From positions 1-64,000 of the forward strand of contig JAGDZR010000002.1 of the NCBI GenBank assembly GCA_049115695.1: a stretch of 64,000 bases of DNA, given 5' to 3'. A program made the position numbers and the translations under genes. Positions 1 through 8,556 of this stretch are shown here, piece after piece (positions within the stretch are counted from its first letter, which is position 1; each line of letters starts with the position of its first letter). This stretch comes from JAGDZR01 sp049115695 (GTDB lineage Bacteria > Bacteroidota > Bacteroidia > Cytophagales > Cyclobacteriaceae). Below the pieces are notes generated by a model. That model saw only the letters and a program-made list of their open reading frames with translations, was not told the origin of the DNA and did not search any database.

Positions 1-3
1 CAG

Positions 4-78
4 TGAGGCATACTGGATTCGAACCAGTGACCCCTACCCTGTCAAGGTAGTGCTCTAAACCAACTGAGCTAATGCCTC
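4..78 (-). tRNA. tRNA-Val (anticodon GAC)
   Basis: Read on the minus strand this is a full 75-base cloverleaf. The 7-bp acceptor stem GAGGCAT pairs with ATGCCTC, the discriminator base is A, the anticodon stem CTACC/GGTAG encloses the loop TTGACAG, and the T arm carries TTCGAAT. The loop places GAC at positions 34-36, so it reads valine GUC/GUU codons. CCA is not encoded, as is common in this phylum. The first bases of the window are its 3' flank. Confidence 0.95.
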
Positions 79-247
79 ATATGATGATGGAAGCCAGAAA
101 AGCGACCATCTGAAAATTGGAACCCAAAAATAGCTGAAACTCTCAATTAATAATCAGTTGACCCATTAAAAATCTACTTCATCAATTTTTATGCGATTGC
201 ATTTCAGTTAGTCAGAGAAAGAGTTATTTTTAAATAAAACGTCACCT

Positions 248-1081
248 ATGCTGCTAAAGAACGTTCTGGTCCCAATTGATTTTTCAAATTGTTCAAAGAA
301 TGCCCTCAGGACGGCAATTGAACTTGCGCGAAAACGAAACGCTAAAATTCACCTTGTCAATGCGATTCACGTACATACACCTCATCCCGACCTGACGGGA
401 GGTTCTATTGTGGATAGTATTATGTCTGATTACGAGACCCAGGTCAAACAGTCATTTGAAGAATTGGAGTCTGAAGTTGTTGAACTGAAAGACATTCCAC
501 ACGAAACAGATCGATTTATGTCGTATTTCACGGATGCCATTCAATCAGAAATAGCATCTAAAGACATAGACCTGATCGTTATGGGAACCAGAGCATCTCA
601 TGATCGTATTGATCATCTGTTTGGAACACATGCTACTGATGTAATCCAGCAGTCGTCCGTTCCAGTATTGGTGATTCCAGAAAATTGTGAGCAGTTTCAG
701 CCTAAGAAAATCGGATTCGCATCGGATTTTGGTAAAGTGATATCGCATAAGTGTTTTGATTCACTGGTTTGGTTGGCGGAGAAATTTGAGTCTGAAATAC
801 TGGTTTTTCACGTGGATGATAGTGATGCAGCCCCAGAGGAAGTCAAAAATAGAATCGGTATAATCGAAGAGGGTCTTAAGAATGTGAGCCATTCGATTCT
901 TACTGTCAAAACCGATTCGGTGGTAGATGGGATCAATAAATTTGTCCAGGAACATCAACTGGATGTCTTAGCCATGATGCCACGTAAGCATAGTTTATTC
1001 GAACGGGTGTTTGGTGTATCGATTACCAGAACTATGGCCCTTGATACCAAAATTCCTATATTAACATTCAACGATCAATAG
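248..1081 (+). CDS. Tandem-domain universal stress protein (UspA family)
   Basis: The 277-residue cytoplasmic protein has two Usp domains (about residues 1-145 and 150-277). The first begins with the typical strand VLVPIDFS and contains VMGTRASHD...FGTHA near residues 112-126, which resembles the Usp nucleotide-binding loop G-x2-G-x9-G(S/T) but is imperfect. The second half keeps the fold pattern (FASDFG at the first strand, ending PILTF) with no clear nucleotide loop. Tandem Usp proteins of this length are common in Bacteroidota and are linked to stress survival; the actual ligand is unknown. It lies 15 bases before the GNAT gene and may be co-transcribed with it. Confidence 0.9.
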   Translation: MLLKNVLVPIDFSNCSKNALRTAIELARKRNAKIHLVNAIHVHTPHPDLTGGSIVDSIMSDYETQVKQSFEELESEVVELKDIPHETDRFMSYFTDAIQSEIASKDIDLIVMGTRASHDRIDHLFGTHATDVIQQSSVPVLVIPENCEQFQPKKIGFASDFGKVISHKCFDSLVWLAEKFESEILVFHVDDSDAAPEEVKNRIGIIEEGLKNVSHSILTVKTDSVVDGINKFVQEHQLDVLAMMPRKHSLFERVFGVSITRTMALDTKIPILTFNDQ

Positions 1082-1096
1082 TATAGATTTGCCGCC

Positions 1097-1939
1097 ATGG
1101 CGGTCGTTAATTATTCGAGGCAATATATCAAGCAAGTTTACAGGTCGTTTACTGAAGCTTATTCGACCTATCCGGTAAGGCTGAGTCCGAGATTTGAAGA
1201 TTTTCAAATGCGGTTGGACAAACTCGTGCCAGATGAAAAACTGTCGGCGATGTGGATGGAGCATGATATCATAACCTCATTCATGCTTTGCACATCGAAT
1301 CTATATAACGGAACGAAGACTATTTACAATGGAGGTACGGGAAGTATTCCTGGAAAGAGGAGGCTTGGTCATGTCAAGAGAATTTTTGATTACCTGATTC
1401 CTTTAATGAAGGAAACTGATGCTGAACAGATGGTTTTGGAAGTCATCACAACCAATGATAAAGGGTTGTCCCTCTACGAAAATCTGGGGTTTGAAAGAAA
1501 ACGAAAAGTGAAATGCTACATCGGGAAAAGCATTATAGGCAGCTCAAATTCGGATGTTACCGTCACCATGAAAAATGAATGGAATCCCGAAAAATATAGT
1601 GCTATCAAGGATTTTGAACCACTTTTTTTTGACTCAGATCATCATTTGAAACACAATCTCAAGCATGAATTGATTCTAGAGGCAATGTATGATGGGGTAT
1701 TGGCTGGATTTGTCATATTTCAACCACAACTTGCTCGAATTAGTCAACTTGCTGTAGCTAAAATTTTTAGAGGAAAACGCGTTGGTACTACCTTGTTGAA
1801 TAGTGTGGAAGAAATGTCTGTTGATCGAAGCATTACAGTACTCAACATACCTGAAGATCAAGTGGCAATGCACGATTTTTTGCTTCAGACGGGATTTGTA
1901 AACGAAATCGATCAGTACGAAATGGAATTGTCCTTATAG
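1097..1939 (+). CDS. Tandem GNAT-like N-acetyltransferase
   Basis: The 280-residue protein looks like two GNAT folds in series. The first half contains GSIPGKRRLGHVKRIF near residues 82-97, the acetyl-CoA pyrophosphate-binding loop (R/Q-x2-G-x-G/A), followed by the C-terminal GNAT pattern YENLGFERKRK. The second half has ISQLAVAKIFRGKRVGTTLL, a second acetyl-CoA loop, and ends FLLQTGFVNEIDQYEMEL. The substrate cannot be read from the sequence. The stop codon is immediately followed by the ATG of murF-alr, so the two are probably co-translated, which hints at but does not prove a cell-wall-related role. Confidence 0.82.
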   Translation: MAVVNYSRQYIKQVYRSFTEAYSTYPVRLSPRFEDFQMRLDKLVPDEKLSAMWMEHDIITSFMLCTSNLYNGTKTIYNGGTGSIPGKRRLGHVKRIFDYLIPLMKETDAEQMVLEVITTNDKGLSLYENLGFERKRKVKCYIGKSIIGSSNSDVTVTMKNEWNPEKYSAIKDFEPLFFDSDHHLKHNLKHELILEAMYDGVLAGFVIFQPQLARISQLAVAKIFRGKRVGTTLLNSVEEMSVDRSITVLNIPEDQVAMHDFLLQTGFVNEIDQYEMELSL

Positions 1940-4342
1940 ATGAAGTGGTCTGAGATAGTTGAGTTGGTCGGAAACGGTGGATCAGAGGAAAGCGATGCTG
2001 AGATCAAATGGCTTGCCACAGATTCAAGGTTGATTACAGACCCATCGTCTACACTATTTTTTGCGATTAGAGGAGCGCATCGTGATGGTCATGATTTCAT
2101 CGCCGAGTTGATCCAACAGGGAGTGCGGCACTACATAGTGGAAAAGCCAATCCTCACTCATCTCAAAGTCAATTATCTGCAGGTGTCATCTGTTATTAGT
2201 GCCTTGCAGCAAATTGCTCAAGCAAAAAGAGAACGTTCGTCAATACCGATCGTGGGCATTACCGGGAGCAATGGAAAGACAAGTATTAAAGAATGGCTGA
2301 GTTTAGTGCTGTCCGAGCAACATGCTGTTGCCAAGAGTCCTAAGAGTTACAATTCTCAAATCGGTGTTCCATTATCCGTTTGGCAATTGGGCCAGGGACA
2401 TGACTTTGGAGTTTTTGAGGCAGGTATTTCTCTGCCAGGAGAAATGGATAACCTCAATAAGGTTATCCAACCAACCATGGGCATTTTTTCAAATATCGGG
2501 TTCGCTCATGATGAAGGATTCGAAAGTCGCATACAAAAAATTCGAGAAAAGGCCCTTCTCTTTCAAGGATCCGAAAAAGTCATTTGTTGCAAGGATCATC
2601 TTGAAGTTTATGAGGTGCTTAAAGCGTCCTATCCTGACAATTTGATAAGCTGGTCATCATCAGATGAAGACTGCAAATATTACTGTGCCGTCAATGATTC
2701 CCTCATTTCATTTGTAAAACAGAAGTTACAATTTCATTTGCCATTTGATTTTCCGATTTGGCAGGAGAATGCTTTGCACACCATTGTAGCTGCATTGGAG
2801 CTGGGAATTGAGCCGGTGTTGATACAAGAAGTAATCTCCAAATTGAAACCTGTTGGTATGCGATTAGAGATCAAACAAGGCATTAACGGGACCTATTTAA
2901 TCGATGATACCTATAACAATGATTTGCATGCGTTGAAAGTCGCTCTTGACTTTTTGAAACAACAAAAACAACATCAACGCCGAACGTTGATATTGACGGA
3001 TATTTATCAATCAGGATTGAGTCCTGCTGAACTATATGGACAGGTAAACAATTGGCTCTACGAAAACGAGATTGATCGATTGATTGGAATCGGTCCTCAC
3101 ATATCATCGACACAATTGGATTGGAAGGTGCCTATTACTTCTTTTTTTCAATCAGTTGATGACTTGCTTGATCATCTCCCGGATTTTGGTAGTGAGATGA
3201 TCTTGGTCAAAGGTGCCAGAACTTTTCGCCTTGAGCGCTTCACAGAATTGCTTGAACAGAAGCACCATCAAACTCATTTGGAGGTCAATTTTGAAGCCAT
3301 TGTACATAATTTAAGTTGCTATCGAAAGCTGCTAAATCCATCAACACAACTCATGGTCATGGTCAAGGCTTTCGCTTATGGAGGAGGAAGTCTCGAGATT
3401 GCCAATCTGTTGCAGTTCCATGGTGTGGATTATCTCGGAGTAGCCTATGTTGATGAGGCCATCAGGTTAAGAAAAAGTGGCATCACAACACCCATTATGG
3501 TGATGAATGTAGACCCTGATCAATTTGAGAAATGTGTCAAGTGGTTTTTGGAGCCTGAAATCTATGGGTTTAGACAATTGGATAAACTAAGTCAATTGTC
3601 CAGAATTCCTAAAATTCATTTGAAACTTGATACCGGCATGAACAGGCTGGGTTTTAAGTCAAATGAAATGGGTGAACTGTTGAGCTGGATTAAGCTAAAT
3701 GATCACATTGAAGTGGCTGGTATCTTTTCGCACTTGTCCAGTAGCGATGTAGCGCAGGAGGATGAATTCACAAATAGTCAAATCAGCGTATTTGAAAAGA
3801 ATAGCGAAGTATTGGCGCATTCACTGCCCAATAACCCAATCAAACATTTGATCAACTCATCTGGCATAGTCAGGTATCTTGATGCCCAATTTGACATGGT
3901 GAGGTTAGGAATTGGGTTATATGGTTATGATCCTGTGCAAGCATTGGATCTAAAACCTACGAGTCAATTGAAGACTTACGTTTCTCAGGTGAAAGTTGTT
4001 GAGTCTGGAGAATCTATAGGTTATAACAGAAAGGGCAGGGCAGATAAGCAGAAACAAATTGCAACTATTCCAATTGGTTATGCAGATGGTTATCTAAGAG
4101 TGTTTGGAAATGGTAACGGGAAGCTACTTGTCAAAGGAAAGTTGGCACCAACAATCGGTAATATCTGTATGGATATGTGCATGATTGATGTGACAGGGCT
4201 GGATGTTGAAGAAGGGGACGAAGTGATTGTTTTCGGCGAACTTCCAAGCATCCAGGATCTCGCAAAATGGGCAGATACTATCCCTTATGAAGTGCTTACC
4301 AATGTTGGTCAGCGCGTCAAAAGAATTTATCTCTCTGAATAA
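1940..4342 (+). CDS. murF-alr: Bifunctional MurF ligase / alanine racemase
   Basis: This 800-residue fusion couples the last cytoplasmic step of peptidoglycan precursor synthesis (addition of D-Ala-D-Ala to UDP-MurNAc-tripeptide) to supply of D-alanine. Residues 1-450 are Mur ligase: the ATP loop GITGSNGKT lies at 106-114 and the C-terminal Mur domain includes LILTDIYQSG. Residues 455-800 are alanine racemase: VMVKAFAYGGG carries the pyridoxal-phosphate lysine K476, RLGIGLYGYDP is the phosphate-binding region, and ESIGYNRKG carries the likely second catalytic base Y695. Both active sites look intact. The fusion is typical of Bacteroidota. The ATG directly abuts the preceding stop codon. Confidence 0.96.
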   Translation: MKWSEIVELVGNGGSEESDAEIKWLATDSRLITDPSSTLFFAIRGAHRDGHDFIAELIQQGVRHYIVEKPILTHLKVNYLQVSSVISALQQIAQAKRERSSIPIVGITGSNGKTSIKEWLSLVLSEQHAVAKSPKSYNSQIGVPLSVWQLGQGHDFGVFEAGISLPGEMDNLNKVIQPTMGIFSNIGFAHDEGFESRIQKIREKALLFQGSEKVICCKDHLEVYEVLKASYPDNLISWSSSDEDCKYYCAVNDSLISFVKQKLQFHLPFDFPIWQENALHTIVAALELGIEPVLIQEVISKLKPVGMRLEIKQGINGTYLIDDTYNNDLHALKVALDFLKQQKQHQRRTLILTDIYQSGLSPAELYGQVNNWLYENEIDRLIGIGPHISSTQLDWKVPITSFFQSVDDLLDHLPDFGSEMILVKGARTFRLERFTELLEQKHHQTHLEVNFEAIVHNLSCYRKLLNPSTQLMVMVKAFAYGGGSLEIANLLQFHGVDYLGVAYVDEAIRLRKSGITTPIMVMNVDPDQFEKCVKWFLEPEIYGFRQLDKLSQLSRIPKIHLKLDTGMNRLGFKSNEMGELLSWIKLNDHIEVAGIFSHLSSSDVAQEDEFTNSQISVFEKNSEVLAHSLPNNPIKHLINSSGIVRYLDAQFDMVRLGIGLYGYDPVQALDLKPTSQLKTYVSQVKVVESGESIGYNRKGRADKQKQIATIPIGYADGYLRVFGNGNGKLLVKGKLAPTIGNICMDMCMIDVTGLDVEEGDEVIVFGELPSIQDLAKWADTIPYEVLTNVGQRVKRIYLSE

Positions 4343-4344
4343 TA

Positions 4345-4377
4345 TTGGCTCATTGCACCTTTTTTGCTTAACTTTTG
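4345..4377 (+). promoter_or_regulatory. Possible promoter for the small CxxC protein
   Basis: TTG at 4345-4347 is followed after 22 bases by AACTTTTG (4370-4377), a one-mismatch version of the Bacteroidota TAnnTTTG element. Transcription would start near 4384, giving a leader of about 40 bases for the gene at 4426. A second TTG at 4353 has poorer spacing. This is inference from consensus only. Confidence 0.35.
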
Positions 4378-4425
4378 TTTCCAAATACGGTTCAGAAGAC
4401 CGGACACTTCAAACTAAATCAAGGA

Positions 4426-4593
4426 ATGGCACCAGAAGAAATCAAAACAGAAATCGACAAGTTGGAATCTCAATTGACCGGTGATATGTTCGCCGATATG
4501 GAGATCAAAGACAAAATCCACAATTTAAAAATGAGACGGGATGGTGTAAAACCAGCCAATCAAGAGATAGAATGTGTGGGATGTGGTAGTTAA
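4426..4593 (+). CDS. Small conserved CxxCGS-tail protein
   Basis: The 55-residue, highly charged protein starts MAPEEIKTEIDKLESQLTG and ends IECVGCGS. The first half should form an amphipathic helix (EIKTEIDKLESQL, then DMEIKDKIHNLKM). The C-terminal CVGCGS could bind a metal or act as a redox pair. I chose the ATG at 4426 because it follows AAGGA and because upstream codons of the open frame (from 4375) overlap the candidate promoter and do not look coding. From memory, very similar small proteins with the same tail occur widely in Bacteroidota without a known function. It stands alone between murF-alr and glyS and is followed by a terminator. Confidence 0.78.
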   Translation: MAPEEIKTEIDKLESQLTGDMFADMEIKDKIHNLKMRRDGVKPANQEIECVGCGS

Positions 4594-4618
4594 CCACAAA
4601 TTGTTTAGAAATGATGGA

Positions 4619-4644
4619 GGGTTGGCTTAGCTGACCCTTTTTTT
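4619..4644 (+). terminator. Rho-independent terminator
   Basis: GGGTTGGC-TTA-GCTGACCC forms an 8-bp stem (two G-T pairs) with a 3-base loop, directly followed by seven T residues. It ends the transcript of the small CxxC protein and insulates glyS. Confidence 0.85.
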
Positions 4645-4714
4645 ATGAATGGGGATTTTCGGCGGGATTGAAAGAGGATATGAGTAATCGAATCACACTG
4701 TGTGATTGATGCTA

Positions 4715-4742
4715 TTGCATTTCCAGTTTTTCCACATCTTTG
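4715..4742 (+). promoter_or_regulatory. Promoter of glyS, Bacteroidota type
   Basis: TTG (4715-4717), 17-base spacer, CATCTTTG (4735-4742; consensus TAnnTTTG with one mismatch). Only 8 bases separate the element from the chosen ATG at 4751, so the mRNA would have almost no leader. Confidence 0.55.
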
Positions 4743-4750
4743 CGGCTATT

Positions 4751-6295
4751 ATGGCGAAAGAGGAATCAACAACACTGAAGAATATATCTTCTCACTGCAA
4801 AGAGTATGGTTTTGTATACCCTTCCAGTGAGATATACGATGGACTTGGCGCTACCTATGACTATGGTCCTAATGGCGCTTTGTTGAAAAACAATATCAAG
4901 GAATACTGGTGGAAATCGATGGTGCAGCTCAACGAGAATATTGTTGGTATTGATGCTGCGATCTTCATGCATCCGACTACATGGAAAGCATCTGGTCATG
5001 TAGATGCCTTCAATGACCCGTTGATTGATAACAAAGATTCGAAGAAAAGATATCGCGCAGATGTATTGGTTGAGGAGTACATTGGCAAAATAGAAGCAAA
5101 GATCAAAAAGGAAGTCACAAAAGCAGCCAAGCGATTTGGTGATGATTTTGATGAAAATGAATTTGTGACCACCAATGGACGCGTAGTTGGCTACAAGGAG
5201 AAAATTGCCGATATCGAAAATCGAATGAAAACGGCTGTTGAGGCTGGTGATCTGGAGGCATTCAAGCAGCTTATTGTTGATTTGGAAATAGCTGATCCAA
5301 TATCCGGATCTCGCAATTGGACCGATGTTCGTCAGTTCAATCTGATGTTTTCCACTGAACTAGGATCTGTGGCAGATGGAGCCAGTACTATTTATTTGAG
5401 ACCAGAAACGGCACAGGGTATATTCGTGAACTTTCCTAGTGTACAGAAAACCAGTCGGATGAAGCCTCCATTCGGAATAGCCCAGATCGGTAAGGCATTT
5501 CGAAACGAGATCATCGCCCGGCAGTTCATTTTCAGAATGAGGGAGTTTGAGCAAATGGAAATGCAATTCTTTGTAAAGCCAGGTGAAGAAATGAAATGGT
5601 ATGAACACTGGAAGGCAACTCGGATAAAGTGGCACAAGCAACTTGGTTTGGGAGAAGAAAAATATCGGTTCCATGATCACTTGAATCTGGCGCACTATGC
5701 AAATGCCGCATGCGATATCGAGTTTGAATTTCCAATGGGATTCAAAGAACTGGAAGGCATTCATTCACGTACAGACTTTGACCTGAGCTCTCATGAAAAA
5801 TACTCGGGTAAAAAGCTCCAGTATTTTGACCAGCAGGAGAATAGTGCATATGTTCCCTATGTGGTTGAAACATCGATTGGATTGGATCGTATGTTCCTTG
5901 CCGTAATGTCGAGTGCATATCAGGAAGAGAAATTAGAGGATGGAAGTGAAAGAACAGTATTGAAGATCCCTGCTGCATTGGCACCAACCAAAGTGGCTGT
6001 TCTTCCATTGGTTAACAAAGATGGCCTGCCTGAGAAAGCTGCTGAAATAGTTAATGAACTAAAGTTCGATCATGTTGTGCAATCCGATAGTAAAGACGCC
6101 ATTGGCAGAAGATACAGAAGACAAGATGCAGTTGGTACACCTCTGTGTGTAACGGTGGATCATCAAACTTTGGAGGACAATACGGTTACGATTAGAGACA
6201 GAGACAGCATGCAACAAGATCGTGTCGCCATTGATGAGCTACCTCAAAAGGTAGGAGCCAAAGTTAGTATGAGTAACCTGCTAAAAGAACTTTAG
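4751..6295 (+). CDS. glyS: Glycyl-tRNA synthetase (dimeric type)
   Basis: This class II aminoacyl-tRNA synthetase charges tRNA-Gly. The 514-residue product begins MAKEESTTLKNISSHC; the open frame extends 15 codons further upstream, but those codons cover the promoter-like sequence and are not conserved-looking. Recognisable blocks are YDGLGATYDYGPNGALLKNN near the N-terminus, LRPETAQGIFVNF, motif 2 FRNEIIARQFIFRMREFEQME, and motif 3 with SIGLDRMFLAV, followed by an anticodon-binding domain (from about residue 415, KVAVLPLV). The single-chain alpha2 form is the expected one in this phylum. The MtfA-like gene follows after 5 bases. Confidence 0.97.
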   Translation: MAKEESTTLKNISSHCKEYGFVYPSSEIYDGLGATYDYGPNGALLKNNIKEYWWKSMVQLNENIVGIDAAIFMHPTTWKASGHVDAFNDPLIDNKDSKKRYRADVLVEEYIGKIEAKIKKEVTKAAKRFGDDFDENEFVTTNGRVVGYKEKIADIENRMKTAVEAGDLEAFKQLIVDLEIADPISGSRNWTDVRQFNLMFSTELGSVADGASTIYLRPETAQGIFVNFPSVQKTSRMKPPFGIAQIGKAFRNEIIARQFIFRMREFEQMEMQFFVKPGEEMKWYEHWKATRIKWHKQLGLGEEKYRFHDHLNLAHYANAACDIEFEFPMGFKELEGIHSRTDFDLSSHEKYSGKKLQYFDQQENSAYVPYVVETSIGLDRMFLAVMSSAYQEEKLEDGSERTVLKIPAALAPTKVAVLPLVNKDGLPEKAAEIVNELKFDHVVQSDSKDAIGRRYRRQDAVGTPLCVTVDHQTLEDNTVTIRDRDSMQQDRVAIDELPQKVGAKVSMSNLLKEL

Positions 6296-6300
6296 GACTG

Positions 6301-7101
6301 ATGCTTGGCGCCATCATTTTAATCTCAATGGTGCTATTTGCATTAATAATTGTCGAACGATATCCGGTTTATTTCTTCAAGGGACCCTCGGATAGATGGG
6401 TTCCCGTTCAGTTGAAATGGAAAGAGGAACATGTGGAAATGCTGATGAAGCACTTTCCCTTTTTTCGAATGCTGCCATCCAGGTCGAAACAGATTTTCGT
6501 TAAACGGCTAACCTATTTTATAGATACAAAGCAGTTTATTCCACGGCAGTTGTCGGAAGTCACAGATGAAATGAAAGTGTTTATTGGAGCATCTGCGATT
6601 CAATTAACATTTGGATTGCCGCGTGTGTATCTCAAACACTTCAAACACATTTTGATATATCCTGATGACTATTATAGCCGCATTACCAAGCAGTATCACA
6701 GAGGAGAAGTGAATCCCAGACAACAAGCGATTGTATTGTCCTGGAAAGCTTATGTCGAAGGATATGCAAGTAATGAGGGTGTTAATCTGGGTTTGCACGA
6801 AATGGCGCATGCGCTGCATCTGGAAAATCGGATTCGTAATGGGGAATTTGATTTTTTGCCTGAACAAGAGTTGAATCAATGGGATCATCTGGCTCTTGCG
6901 GAAATTGCTAAACTGAATGCTGGAGGCGATTCAATTTTCAGGAGCTATGGCGGAACTAATGCTCATGAATTTTTTGCAGTTGCAGTGGAGCATTTTTTTG
7001 AACGCCCGCAGGAATTCAAGGATTATCACAAAGAGCTTTATCTTGCCTTGGGAAGACTTCTCAATCAAGATCCATTATTGCTTCTCAATCAAGCTGCTTA
7101 G
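6301..7101 (+). CDS. MtfA-like zinc metallopeptidase, membrane-anchored
   Basis: The 266-residue protein has one N-terminal membrane segment (about residues 2-18, LGAIILISMVLFALIIV) and a soluble domain with the zinc motif HEMAH (H166, E167, H170) in GLHEMAHALHLEN. A downstream AHEFFAVAVEHFFERP block likely supplies the third zinc ligand, as in MtfA/gluzincin-type enzymes. Enterobacterial MtfA binds the Mlc repressor and has aminopeptidase activity; no Mlc is expected here, so only a general peptidase role is inferred. It starts 5 bases after glyS and ends 2 bases before dgt, so the three form an operon. Confidence 0.85.
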   Translation: MLGAIILISMVLFALIIVERYPVYFFKGPSDRWVPVQLKWKEEHVEMLMKHFPFFRMLPSRSKQIFVKRLTYFIDTKQFIPRQLSEVTDEMKVFIGASAIQLTFGLPRVYLKHFKHILIYPDDYYSRITKQYHRGEVNPRQQAIVLSWKAYVEGYASNEGVNLGLHEMAHALHLENRIRNGEFDFLPEQELNQWDHLALAEIAKLNAGGDSIFRSYGGTNAHEFFAVAVEHFFERPQEFKDYHKELYLALGRLLNQDPLLLLNQAA

Positions 7102-7103
7102 TT

Positions 7104-8450
7104 ATGAAACAAAAAATGAACTGGTTAAAGCTGCTTTCAGCCAAAAGATACGGTGATAAAATTGGGCTGCCATTATTTGATACCAGGAGTCGATTTGAGC
7201 AAGATTTCGACCGAATTATTTTCTCGCACCCTTTCCGTAAACTTCAGGACAAGACTCAGGTATTCCCAATGCCTGAAGATGATTTTGTTCACTCGAGACT
7301 GACCCACAGCATGGAAGTTGCCAGTGTCGGGAGATCGCTGGGTAAGGAAGTTGGGAAGAAAATCATAGAGAGAAACCCGGACCTGTTAGAGGCAGGGTTG
7401 ACCTATCATGATTTTGGAGCCATTACGGCAGCAGCATGTCTGGCACATGATATTGGCAATCCACCGTTTGGACATTCTGGAGAAACCAGTATCTCTTCCT
7501 TTTATTCCGATACGGACGAAGGGGCTTTTTTTCAAGACAAGGTTTCAAGCCATGAGTGGAGTGATTTGACACAGTTTGAAGGGAATGCTCAAGGGTACAG
7601 AATACTAAATAATTCTGTATATGGGGGCTTAAAACTTACCTACGCGACACTCGCAGCTTTTACAAAGTATCCCATTAGCAGTGTTGACAAAAAAGACAAG
7701 AAGAGAAAAAGTCAAAAGAAATATGGGTTTACACTCTCTGAACTAGGCGTATTCCAGGATATGGCCGAGACTACTGGATTAATCAATCTGAGTGTAGATG
7801 CCTGGACGAGACATCCGCTTGCATTTCTTGTTGAAGCTGCAGATGATATTTGTTACAGCATCATTGACCTGGAAGATGGAACCCGATTAGGGCTTGTTCC
7901 TTTTGATTTGACAAGGGACCTTTTGGCCGAAGTGATAGGAGGTAAATATTCTCCTCAGAAATTGGATGCTCTTCCTGATCTCAACGAAAAGCTTGGTACG
8001 CTCCGCGCAATGACCATTGGACAGTTGATTCAAGAATGTGTAGAAAAATTTCTTGATGTTGAAGATCAGTTGCTGGATGGAACATTTGACAGTGCATTGA
8101 CGGACACCATTCCTTCTGCGGCTACTTTGAATGAAATCACAAAACTATCGGTCAAAAGAATATATCGGTCAAAACAAGTGCTGGAACGGGAAGCCAGCGG
8201 ATACAACATCATTGAAAAATTAATGCTGGCCTTTACACATGCAGCATACCATATGAACAAGGCCAAGCCTAATGCGAAACATCATGCGCATTATCGTTTG
8301 ATACCTTCGCATATACAGTCACAACTAGAAAAACCAGACAATACCAACTATCGATTGTTGCAAATAGTCAACGACTTTGTGTCGGGGTTGACTGATGGTT
8401 CTGCGATACGCTTATTCAAGATTATTGGTGGTCAATTAGTCTTGAAATAA
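7104..8450 (+). CDS. dgt: Deoxyguanosinetriphosphate triphosphohydrolase-like HD enzyme
   Basis: The 448-residue HD-domain protein is of the dNTPase family, which hydrolyses dNTPs to deoxynucleoside and triphosphate. The metal-binding residues are visible: SRLTHSMEVA (H68), LAHDIGNPPFGHSGE (H115, D116), and a downstream EAADDICYSIIDLEDG block with the last aspartate. An N-terminal FDTRSRFEQDFDRIIFSHPF matches the family's conserved start. Length fits the family. The ATG lies 2 bases after the previous stop codon. Confidence 0.94.
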   Translation: MKQKMNWLKLLSAKRYGDKIGLPLFDTRSRFEQDFDRIIFSHPFRKLQDKTQVFPMPEDDFVHSRLTHSMEVASVGRSLGKEVGKKIIERNPDLLEAGLTYHDFGAITAAACLAHDIGNPPFGHSGETSISSFYSDTDEGAFFQDKVSSHEWSDLTQFEGNAQGYRILNNSVYGGLKLTYATLAAFTKYPISSVDKKDKKRKSQKKYGFTLSELGVFQDMAETTGLINLSVDAWTRHPLAFLVEAADDICYSIIDLEDGTRLGLVPFDLTRDLLAEVIGGKYSPQKLDALPDLNEKLGTLRAMTIGQLIQECVEKFLDVEDQLLDGTFDSALTDTIPSAATLNEITKLSVKRIYRSKQVLEREASGYNIIEKLMLAFTHAAYHMNKAKPNAKHHAHYRLIPSHIQSQLEKPDNTNYRLLQIVNDFVSGLTDGSAIRLFKIIGGQLVLK

Positions 8451-8534
8451 CTCTGGCATGATTTTCGACAAGTTGAGGCACGCAATCACAATACACATCG
8501 GAGCTTTAAAGTCCGCCTAAGTAGATAAAATCAT

Positions 8535-8542
8535 TACCTTTG
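8535..8542 (+). promoter_or_regulatory. TAnnTTTG -7 element upstream of the RND gene
   Basis: TACCTTTG is a perfect match to the Bacteroidota -7 consensus. It ends 14 bases before the ATG at 8557, implying a leader of fewer than 10 bases. No good -33 TTG was seen at the usual distance. Confidence 0.5.
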
Positions 8543-8556
8543 CGAACTGTTTAAAA

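Noticed and set aside
4..78. tRNA-Asp reading (GTC on the plus strand)
   Set aside because: The cloverleaf only folds on the minus strand, where the anticodon is GAC (Val).
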